5,356 bases of DNA from Candidatus Kaiserbacteria bacterium (GTDB lineage: Bacteria; Patescibacteriota; Minisyncoccia; Phycocordibacterales; UBA918): positions 1-5,356 of the forward strand of contig QKBW01000005.1 in assembly GCA_003245875.1 (NCBI GenBank), given 5' to 3'. The translations under genes were made by a program, and so were the position numbers. Below the pieces are notes generated by a model, which saw only the letters and a program-made list of their open reading frames with translations, made no database searches and was not told the origin of the DNA. Shown in pieces: positions 1 to 5,356 of the stretch. Numbering within the stretch: position 1 is the stretch's first letter; every line of letters begins with the position of its first letter.

Positions 1-1339
1 CACGATCGTATGAGTTGTATCGTGTGTTAAAGCCCGAACAGTAGGTCGCGTTACCCCACCAATCGGTACATACCCATTTTGTCCCTACACTACCATTGGA
101 CACGATTGAACCGTTGATAGTTAAGGAGTTTCGCAGCACATATTGCGACCAATTGCTTGGCCAATGTGAGTACTGACTATAGTAGTTGCGACCAAAGTGG
201 CCATTCTGCGCGATAAAAATACCGTTGACCGTCATGTTGTCCGGCACGTCAAACCCGACCAGCACATCTTTTTCCGCCACGGCCAGTAATCCTGATGTTG
301 CTGTGTAGTAGTTAATATCACCCTGCAATATCATGGTTGGATCAACACCAGTTGTATCAAGATCCGCCGCTGCCAGACTGACCTTCCCATGCACGTCACC
401 CTCAACCCATACATCGTCTTCTACAAAGACGAGTGGGCAACTGGTTGGAATCGTGTAGTTTGCTAAATACTGCGCGTTTTTAATCTTGTTCATCTCGTGC
501 CCATACGCATTGCCTTGAGGCTCGTTCTCCTTGCTTTTTACTTTATAGAGATCAAAAGTGCCATTTGCCAAAAACCGCAGTAAGTACCCTTGCTGCTGTG
601 ATGGGGCGATATAAACACCTCCGCCATACCGAGCTTTGCTCTGCATCGCCGAAAGGTCGAGCGTCAAGCCGGTAAAGTTTATCGGCGGAGCAGGAAATTG
701 CCACAATGCACTATTTGCTCCATCACCATAAACTCCATTGACCGTACTGCCGGTATGTTGTGGTTCACAAGGCAAACTGCCATCACACACCCAGCTGGCT
801 TGTCCGCTTGTCACTGTCGAGTTATTGGTACCGTCCATACGGATCACACCATTACTATGGTACGGTCCGGTAATAACTCGGTCATCACCAGCCCATACGT
901 TGGAGTTAATAATGTAAGCATACTCAGCTACTGTTGGCCGAGCATATTTGCCATACACCGTACGCGTACGCTGTGGCGCTTTTGCGGTCGCGCCGGTCGA
1001 ATGAATATCGATACTCGACACCTCACCACAATACGTCGTACTAGCAACAGAGAGCGTGAACGTTCCCACTACACCTGTTTCTGAATCTTCATACGGCATA
1101 ACCACCGGCACTGTGGTAGTGCCAAAAGAAGTATCGTCAGGATAATGTGCCAAGTACCACTTCGCGTAGTTGAGTCCGGCTTCAGCAATGGCGAGAGCTT
1201 GCTCCTTCTCGACAGTCGCAATTTGCTGGCGTGACTGTGTGACTACAAAACCCATAAACGCCGCAATGATCATAAAGAAGACTGTGCCAAAAACGAGCAC
1301 CAGGACCAACAGCGCACCTTTGTTTTGTGAGGTTCTCAT
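1..1339 (-). CDS. PilX-like large minor pilin / pilus assembly protein, 3' end outside window
   Basis: The frame is open for 446 codons from the ATG at 1339 to the left edge with no stop, and the C-terminus is missing. The N-terminus, MRTSQNKG|ALLVLVLVFGTVFFMIIAAF, resembles a prepilin (basic leader, Gly, long hydrophobic helix to about residue 33) but has Leu instead of Glu at position +5, as in GspK and many PilX-type minor pilins. A PilX-like helix follows (VEKEQALAIAEAGLNYAKWYL, 43-63). The large exported part contains WVEGDVHGKV (311-320), an AEKDVLVGFDVPDNMTVNGI stretch from 355, and NSLTINGSIVSNGSVGTKW (404-422), a repetitive beta-strand pattern that could form a beta-helix. I recognise this layout from Patescibacteria pilus clusters. 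Six cysteines (104, 185, 191, 301, 424, 434) include close pairs suited to disulfides. The ATG overlaps the upstream TGA by 4 bp; a weak GAGAA-like purine stretch lies just before it. Role inferred: a minor or tip pilin that starts or caps the fibre. Confidence 0.85.
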   Translation of the reverse strand, partial: MRTSQNKGALLVLVLVFGTVFFMIIAAFMGFVVTQSRQQIATVEKEQALAIAEAGLNYAKWYLAHYPDDTSFGTTTVPVVMPYEDSETGVVGTFTLSVASTTYCGEVSSIDIHSTGATAKAPQRTRTVYGKYARPTVAEYAYIINSNVWAGDDRVITGPYHSNGVIRMDGTNNSTVTSGQASWVCDGSLPCEPQHTGSTVNGVYGDGANSALWQFPAPPINFTGLTLDLSAMQSKARYGGGVYIAPSQQQGYLLRFLANGTFDLYKVKSKENEPQGNAYGHEMNKIKNAQYLANYTIPTSCPLVFVEDDVWVEGDVHGKVSLAAADLDTTGVDPTMILQGDINYYTATSGLLAVAEKDVLVGFDVPDNMTVNGIFIAQNGHFGRNYYSQYSHWPSNWSQYVLRNSLTINGSIVSNGSVGTKWVCTDWWGNATYCSGFNTRYNSYDR

Positions 1340-1947
1340 ATGTTTTCTCGTACGTTACGTAGTGCCGCACTCGACCGCAAGGTAAATTCACCAGGATCAC
1401 GTACCGGATCAATATTCACTATAATATCAGCAGTAATGTACCGTACATCAGTAATGCGGTTAGGTGACGTAACCTCGGTGCCATCAGCAGTATAGTACCG
1501 AAACGTATTAATATTTTGCGCAAAATTTTGCACATACTGCGACAATGTGTAGGTAGTATCAGGAACAACCGGGTAAATAGGCGGTGTACCGGTTGCATTG
1601 TAAACCCGCTTTACAAACTCTGTCGTTGTCGCAATGAGTTCGTATTCTACATACTCAACGCTTTGATCTCGGTCGATATCACTATAAAAACCAATTTTAT
1701 GTGGCTCCATGATCACAAGCGGAAATGAGCCATTGTCTCCGAACGTCATTTCTCGTACGTCACGAATGAGCGACTGCATACCACTGCGCGCATTTTGCAC
1801 CTGGTATGCCTGCGCAAACGTGTAGGCATTGTATCGATATAAAGCACTGATGCCGTTGGTCACCACAAGCGAAAGCACGGTGAACAAAGCGATAGCAACC
1901 ACCGCCTCTACCAAGGTCATCCCTCGTGTGTACAAAAGAGCAGACAT
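1336..1947 (-). CDS. PilW/GspJ-like minor prepilin
   Basis: This 203-residue minor pilin has a nine-residue leader (MSALLYTRG), then the prepilin peptidase site G9|MTLVEAVVAI with Glu5 at residue 14 and a hydrophobic helix to about residue 36. The peptidase would cut after G9 and methylate the new N-terminal Met. The length and the layout after the helix fit GspJ/PilW minor pilins: a polar helix (QNARSGMQSLIRDVREM, 51-67), a beta-rich middle, and a C-terminus ending in FTLRSSAALRNVRENI. In those systems GspJ/PilW-type pilins help form the complex that starts fibre assembly. The ATG lies 1 bp after the TAA of the large prepilin, with no Shine-Dalgarno visible, which points to translational coupling. 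Its TGA stop overlaps the next ATG by 4 bp. There are no cysteines. Prepilin assignment is very secure; the GspJ/PilW subclass is by pattern only and could instead be a GspI/PilV-like relative. Confidence 0.9.
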   Translation of the reverse strand: MSALLYTRGMTLVEAVVAIALFTVLSLVVTNGISALYRYNAYTFAQAYQVQNARSGMQSLIRDVREMTFGDNGSFPLVIMEPHKIGFYSDIDRDQSVEYVEYELIATTTEFVKRVYNATGTPPIYPVVPDTTYTLSQYVQNFAQNINTFRYYTADGTEVTSPNRITDVRYITADIIVNIDPVRDPGEFTLRSSAALRNVRENI

Positions 1948-1948
1948 G

Positions 1949-3706
1949 TTATTGGGTTAGTATAACAGTCGCTGTAGAGGTACTACTGACAATCGTATCC
2001 GGTACGACCGAAGTAAGGAACCCCGGAGCGCTTACGGTCAACGTATAGTCAGTACCGACAGCCAAACCGCCACCATAAAATGCAGTCTGCCCGCACAGCG
2101 ATGAGGATTGGGTAGTGTCGTAACCACCCGAACCTTTGGTCAACTCTACTGTGGCGTTTGGAATGGTCGCCCCGGCGGCATCGGTGACCGCAACTCGAAG
2201 CAGCGTACCAACGTATGGAATAACTGTCGTCCGTGCCAACACCGATGCCGCCGGGGCGACCGCAAACGGGCTCACCGGGCAAATCTCAATTGCTTGATAC
2301 GCAGCATCAGTAACTTGCAGCGTGTATGAACCCCAGTCGATGTTCGACAGTGTATACGACCCAACACTGTCGGTTGTCCCTACAACATCTGCCTTATAAA
2401 TAGGTGAGGTGTCCGCAGCGGTACCGATCACCTTGCTACCGTGTAAAGTAAAATCAACCGTTGGCACTACCGCTTCACTTTCGACATATGAAAGTGACCA
2501 CCCGTGTAATGTCGGCGTTTCGTTTTGATCAATCGTTGTCAGTGCAGCTTGCAGTGCCAAGCTGTGATAGGTCGTCACATCGAGCGTAGAAAGGTCAACC
2601 GGACCACCGGTAAACCCAACACTATTACCCGGCAACACGCTATCTGGCACAAGTGCCATGCTCCCCCCTTGATCGTAATAGAGTGACACACGTACTGAAG
2701 TCGACGCTGTGCTGGAAGCCGCCACACCTATTGCTTGCCAGCGTTCCGGGGCAGCGGGGCTGGTCGTCGTACTTCGTACCGTACCGAAACTATCGTACAT
2801 ACCCGCTACATCAGTGAGCACCACACCGGTACCGCTGCGGGTTGTACTCGCGTATGCCACTACCTGCGCATCACTAGTAAAGTCATCAGAAAAACTATTG
2901 GTCACTGCCGGTGAAACAGTGTGTACCGTAACCGCACTCACCTGATCAATCTGAAAATTCATGGTTGAGACTGCACCTTCTGCAACCGCTATTGGTTGCG
3001 TGGTCGGATTCGGATTGGCTGCCGAAGGCACAATTGTCCCGTCTGTAGTGTCACCACTTTTTGTTATCGTCATCTGGTAGTTGGCCCCTGCCGGTGCACC
3101 TGCCAGGTACGCGATACCGTCATTATTGGTATACCGGACCGTGTCTATGGTCGTTGTACCACTATCATTATAAAAGTGCACAGCAGCACTTGCGACAGGC
3201 AGTGCAGTGGCATCAAACACATTGACCCGAATAGTTCCGCCACCGGCGGTATTCTCAATGCCGACTGGCATGATCGATGTTACCAGTGACACGCTGCTTG
3301 TTGCTGTACGATTCCACCAACTCACCTCCACCTTTGCTCGTTTATAGTCTGCTAAAATACCGTTCTCATCGGCCGCACCAAATCCATCGGTCTGATCATC
3401 GACATACTCTACCAGGGTGCGAACATTATATTGAATACCATTAAGCGTTGTTGTACCATTTGATGCAATAGCACCGGCTGGTACGCCACCGACTGTTCCA
3501 ACATCTACATACGCAAGCGACCGCAAATACTCTACCTGCTCTACCGCGAGCGCAGTAGCACCAGCCTTAGCCTTTGAGCTGCTGATCAGCTTGATCATCG
3601 AGTTCATAGACGCAAATAATCCACCAAAGACTACCGCCACCAGCGCAGCTGTTACCAAGAGTTCAACCAGTGTAAAACCGTCTGATGTAGTAGAGCGAAA
3701 GGACAT
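1949..3706 (-). CDS. Large modular prepilin with pilin N-terminal helix and repeated beta-sandwich domains; candidate pilus-tip or adhesive minor pilin
   Basis: This 585-residue protein is several times longer than a normal pilin. A short leader (MSFRSTTSDG) is followed by a classic class III cleavage site, G10|FTLVELL, with Glu5 at residue 15 and a hydrophobic helix to about residue 33. A pilin-like region runs to about 150. The rest reads as beta-rich modules: a carboxypeptidase-regulatory-like domain at about 157-255 (GTIRVNVFDA, NNDGIAYLAGAPAGANY), an unassigned lectin- or discoidin-like segment at about 270-408 (LVPDSVLPGN, ETPTLHGWSLSY), and two more regulatory-like domains at about 416-486 (SVGSYTLSNIDWGSYTLQV) and 501-585 (LRVAVTDAAGATIPNATVEL, GTDYTLTVSAPGF). 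The only mature cysteines, C476 and C538, could form a disulfide. I chose the ATG at 3706. An in-frame TTG six bases upstream (3712) would add two residues; neither has a clear Shine-Dalgarno. Prepilin status is very secure. Domain names are by eye, and the adhesive role is inferred. Confidence 0.9.
   Translation of the reverse strand: MSFRSTTSDGFTLVELLVTAALVAVVFGGLFASMNSMIKLISSSKAKAGATALAVEQVEYLRSLAYVDVGTVGGVPAGAIASNGTTTLNGIQYNVRTLVEYVDDQTDGFGAADENGILADYKRAKVEVSWWNRTATSSVSLVTSIMPVGIENTAGGGTIRVNVFDATALPVASAAVHFYNDSGTTTIDTVRYTNNDGIAYLAGAPAGANYQMTITKSGDTTDGTIVPSAANPNPTTQPIAVAEGAVSTMNFQIDQVSAVTVHTVSPAVTNSFSDDFTSDAQVVAYASTTRSGTGVVLTDVAGMYDSFGTVRSTTTSPAAPERWQAIGVAASSTASTSVRVSLYYDQGGSMALVPDSVLPGNSVGFTGGPVDLSTLDVTTYHSLALQAALTTIDQNETPTLHGWSLSYVESEAVVPTVDFTLHGSKVIGTAADTSPIYKADVVGTTDSVGSYTLSNIDWGSYTLQVTDAAYQAIEICPVSPFAVAPAASVLARTTVIPYVGTLLRVAVTDAAGATIPNATVELTKGSGGYDTTQSSSLCGQTAFYGGGLAVGTDYTLTVSAPGFLTSVVPDTIVSSTSTATVILTQ
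2165..2261. repeat. Perfect 22-bp GC-rich inverted repeat inside the large prepilin (arms 2165-2186 and 2240-2261, 53-bp spacer)
   Basis: The left arm starts GGTCGCCCCGGCGGC and ends CATCGGTG; the right arm is its exact reverse complement. In the coding direction the left arm encodes TDAAGAT (508-514, start of the last beta domain) and the right arm encodes VAPAASV (483-489, end of the previous domain). The pair therefore brackets the linker between two modules. The arms are clearly more GC-rich than the surrounding sequence. The mRNA could form a very stable stem. The pairing is seen directly; its purpose is unknown. Confidence 0.9.
2339..2389. repeat. Bulged inverted repeat inside the large prepilin (9-bp inner stem plus 6-bp outer stem)
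   Basis: CGACAGTGT at 2345-2353 pairs perfectly with ACACTGTCG at 2364-2372 across a 10-nt loop. The adjacent GATGTT (2339-2344) pairs with AACATC (2384-2389) after an 11-nt one-sided bulge. It lies in codons for DVVGTTDSVGSYTLSNID of the third beta domain. The inner stem alone is near the edge of what chance would give; combined with the outer pairing it is suggestive. Confidence 0.5.
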
Positions 3707-3718
3707 ACACAATAAATA

Positions 3719-4948
3719 TTACCCAATACTGTCACTAATCGAATAGATCGGTGCGATCATCGCTAACGCAAAGAAACCAACCGATCCACCAATCACGACC
3801 ATTAGGAGTGGTTCGATAATGGTAGAGAGATCTTTTGTCTTTCGTTCTACTTCATTCTCGTAAAAGGTAGCGAGCTGCTCCAACATCTCGGCGATCTGAC
3901 CAGTCTCTTCACCTACCATGATCATTTCTCCTACGAGCACCGGATACAATTTGCTGTGAACTACAAATGTCTCAGACAAGGCCGTTCCCTTTTCCACCTT
4001 AGCAGCAGCTTCACGAATGATTGGTTTATAGTAAATATTTTGCAATACGTCTTCAGTAATCTCCAACGACCGAATCACATCTACACCTGAGTGCAGCAAT
4101 GAAGAGAGTGTCCGTGCTGTTCGAGCAGCGTTTGTCTCTTTGACCATTTCGCCGACTATCGGTAAATAAATAACCAGTAGGTGAAAAATTTTCTTGCCTG
4201 GTGTAGTTCGCAAAAAGTACATGAAACCAATCGCCCCACCGATCATACCCAATAACACAAACAACGTATGCGCTACCATAAAATTACTAACGGCAATGAG
4301 CACCTTAGTAGTAGTCGGCAGATCAACGTGCATGTCCTCAAAAGTGGAGGTTAACGTTGGCATCACATAGATCATCATAAGCACTGCAATACCAACCATG
4401 ATCGTAATAACGATTGACGGATAGATCATGGCGCCTTTGATCTTTTTTTTGAGATTAGCTGAACGCTCCATCTGCATACCCAATGTATGTAATGCCTCAG
4501 AAAGAGTTCCTCCTTCTTCTCCGGCTCGCACCATTGAAACATAGAGGTCATTGAACACCTTTGGGTACAGTGTGAGTGCTTCATTGAACGCATCTCCTTG
4601 TTCTATCTTTGCATTCACTTCACTGATGATGACGCGCAATCTCGGATTCTTAGATTGTCGCTCAATCACTGAGAGCGCCCGAGATAATGGCAAGCCGGCC
4701 GTAAGCATTGAGCCGAGATTGCGCGTCATCATTACTAATTCATCAGTTTTTATTCGACTCAAAAGCGCATTGATCCGCTCCATACTCAAAAGTTTACGGA
4801 AGGAAAATTTTCTTCCGCTATTGATCTGATCCACCGTATGCCCAACCGATCGTGCAATATCGTACACCGCAAAACGGTCGACCGCTTCGACCATTTTCTC
4901 AACCTTTTTTCCCTCCTTATCCAAGCCGCTATAGGTGAACTTTGGCAT
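3719..4948 (-). CDS. pilC: Type IV pilus inner-membrane platform protein PilC (type II secretion F family)
   Basis: This complete 409-residue protein matches the usual PilC/GspF length of about 400. It sits in the inner membrane and couples the PilB ATPase to pilin extraction and polymerisation. The N-terminus (PKFTYSGLDKEGKKV) is the family's opening. Two T2SSF repeats follow, at about residues 68-191 and 271-393. Each carries the family box: VRAGEEGGTLSEAL at 140-153 and MVGEETGQIAEML at 344-356. Hydrophobic segments at about 174-196, 222-246 and 379-401 are the expected three membrane spans, with IYPSIVITIMV and EPLLMVVIGG as landmarks. The ATG start lies 11 bp after the ATPase stop with no clear Shine-Dalgarno, so translational coupling is likely. 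The stop is TAA, and the next prepilin begins about 12 bp later. Two oddities lie inside the gene: a perfect 20-bp inverted repeat spanning codons 73-108, and an eight-A run at codons 167-169. Family assignment is very secure; PilC versus GspF rests on context. Confidence 0.96.
   Translation of the reverse strand: MPKFTYSGLDKEGKKVEKMVEAVDRFAVYDIARSVGHTVDQINSGRKFSFRKLLSMERINALLSRIKTDELVMMTRNLGSMLTAGLPLSRALSVIERQSKNPRLRVIISEVNAKIEQGDAFNEALTLYPKVFNDLYVSMVRAGEEGGTLSEALHTLGMQMERSANLKKKIKGAMIYPSIVITIMVGIAVLMMIYVMPTLTSTFEDMHVDLPTTTKVLIAVSNFMVAHTLFVLLGMIGGAIGFMYFLRTTPGKKIFHLLVIYLPIVGEMVKETNAARTARTLSSLLHSGVDVIRSLEITEDVLQNIYYKPIIREAAAKVEKGTALSETFVVHSKLYPVLVGEMIMVGEETGQIAEMLEQLATFYENEVERKTKDLSTIIEPLLMVVIGGSVGFFALAMIAPIYSISDSIG
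4626..4732. repeat. Perfect 20-bp inverted repeat inside pilC (arms 4626-4645 and 4713-4732, 67-bp spacer)
   Basis: The left arm reads ATGATGACGCGCAATCTCGG on the plus strand, and its exact reverse complement lies at 4713-4732. On the pilC mRNA the first arm encodes MMTRNLG (from residue 73) and the second encodes PRLRVII (from residue 102). Both are ordinary PilC-family sequence, so the repeat sits in conserved coding DNA rather than in an insert. The mRNA could fold a 20-bp stem with a 67-nt loop. The arms are read directly from the sequence; any function is unknown. Confidence 0.9.
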
Positions 4949-4959
4949 GGGCGATATGG

Positions 4960-5356
4960 TTATTCGTTGATAACTCTTAGCACTTCTTCGATACTGGTGA
5001 TGCCGCGCGCTGCTTTATAAATACCATCTTCAAGCATTGTGAGCATACCTTCTTTGCGTGCCTGCGTCTCAATTTCATCTGCAGTGGCATTCTTCATGAC
5101 CAGTTCTTTAATGGCCGGCGTCATCGGAAGCACCTCATGGATGCCAATACGGCCTTTATATCCATCCTCATTACCATCTTCCGGTCGAGCAAACTCAATA
5201 CTGTTCCACGTTGCGTTATTTGGGACCATTTTTTCTTCTTTCAAGGTTTCCAACACTAAATCAAGGTCGGCATGTTTACCCAGTTCGGCCTTTTCAGCAG
5301 CGGTCAATGTGTACTTCTCATGAGTATCGGAAAGTCGTCGCACCAAACGTTGCCCT
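4960..5356 (-). CDS. pilB: Type IV pilus assembly ATPase PilB/GspE family, C-terminal part (5' end outside window)
   Basis: This is the last 131 codons of a secretion/pilus hexameric ATPase, which hydrolyses ATP on the cytoplasmic side to drive pilin polymerisation through PilC. The frame is open to the right edge and begins with the family signature GQRLVRRL. It ends with the typical C-terminal layout: GYKGRIGIHEVL, then IKELVMKNATADEI, ARKEGMLTMLEDGI and ITSIEEVLRVINE before TAA. The Walker A, Walker B and Asp/His boxes lie upstream, outside the window. The zinc-binding tetracysteine of most PilB/GspE proteins is missing. RRL is followed by SDTHEKYTL rather than Cys-x-x-Cys, no Cys precedes GYKGR, and an acidic/polar insert (ARPEDGNEDG) occupies that place. 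I associate this variant with Patescibacteria. A TTG at 5346 is not a credible start, because the conserved signature continues upstream of it. The pilC start follows 11 bp downstream. PilB is favoured over GspE because the neighbours look like pilus genes. Confidence 0.93.
   Translation of the reverse strand, partial: GQRLVRRLSDTHEKYTLTAAEKAELGKHADLDLVLETLKEEKMVPNNATWNSIEFARPEDGNEDGYKGRIGIHEVLPMTPAIKELVMKNATADEIETQARKEGMLTMLEDGIYKAARGITSIEEVLRVINE

Noticed and set aside
959..970. Perfect 12-bp palindrome CGTACGCGTACG
   Set aside because: It encodes the QRTRTV stretch of the PilX-like gene; repeated CGTACG units explain it, and no operator context exists inside the gene.
698..1084. Plus-strand open frame of 128 codons opposite the PilX-like gene
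   Set aside because: It is antisense to a convincing minus-strand gene, has Cys/Arg/Thr/His-rich composition unlike a folded protein, and shows no recognisable motif.
1107..1123. Small hairpin GGCACT-N5-AGTGCC, and similar 6-7 bp stems at 1598-1616, 2475-2497, 2545-2564, 2982-2999 and 3798-3823
   Set aside because: Stems of this length are expected several times by chance in a 5-kb window, all are within genes, and none is followed by a T-run on the coding strand, so they are not terminators.
1182..1412. Minus-strand open frame of 76 codons spanning the PilW-like / PilX-like junction
   Set aside because: It is out of frame with two well-supported genes that overlap by ATGA at this point.
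1513..1531. Overlapping palindromes ATTTTGCGCAAAAT and GCAAAATTTTGC
   Set aside because: They are inside the PilW-like coding sequence, from repeated Gln/Asn/Phe codons; they resemble an operator but no promoter or gene start is nearby.
2049..3289. Several open frames of 73-97 codons overlapping the large prepilin on both strands
   Set aside because: They are shadows of the GC-rich prepilin reading frame, with no family resemblance and no ribosome-binding site.
3707..3712. TTG start giving the large prepilin two extra N-terminal residues
   Set aside because: The ATG at 3706 gives a normal prepilin leader of ten residues and is the stronger start codon; the TTG cannot be excluded.
4551..5323. 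Plus-strand open frames of 60-94 codons opposite pilC and the ATPase
   Set aside because: They lie antisense to strongly conserved genes and encode low-complexity Ser/Leu/Arg-rich sequence without motifs.

Overview
The window is a dense, single-direction block of type IV pilus (type II secretion-like) assembly genes, all on the minus strand and read from right to left. Spacing is operon-like: 11 bp, about 12 bp, 1 bp and a 4-bp ATGA overlap. No promoter, terminator, tRNA, rRNA, CRISPR array, insertion sequence or gene-free stretch of any size is visible. Both edges cut through genes.

Order along transcription: (1) 5356-4960, the C-terminal end of a PilB/GspE-type assembly ATPase; (2) 4948-3719, a complete PilC/GspF inner-membrane platform protein; (3) 3706-1949, a very large prepilin whose N-terminal pilin helix carries a long chain of beta-sandwich-like modules; (4) 1947-1336, a PilW/GspJ-like minor prepilin; (5) 1339-1, the start of a large PilX-like minor pilin without Glu5, still open at the window edge. 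The ATPase would power assembly and the platform protein would pass pilin subunits to the fibre. The three pilin-like proteins look like minor or tip components, and the first and last carry large extracellular parts that could contact surfaces or other cells. The major pilin, prepilin peptidase and retraction ATPase are not in this window.

The organism is most likely a Patescibacteria (Candidate Phyla Radiation, Parcubacteria-like) bacterium. This rests on family recognition: the ATPase C-terminus lacks the usual zinc-binding cysteines and has an RRLSDTHEKYTL-type segment, the giant modular prepilin is of a kind I associate with these genomes, and the last gene has the VWVEGDVHGKV / LTINGSIVSNGSVGTKW layout. 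TGA is used as a stop and Trp is read from TGG, so the genetic code looks standard, which argues against the code-25 lineages (Gracilibacteria, Absconditabacteria). Shine-Dalgarno signals are weak or absent before every start.

The most unexpected structure is not a gene. Two long perfect inverted repeats lie wholly inside coding sequence: 20-bp arms in pilC (4626-4645 / 4713-4732) and 22-bp arms in the large prepilin (2165-2186 / 2240-2261). Both are far longer than chance predicts. A third, bulged stem lies nearby at 2339-2389.
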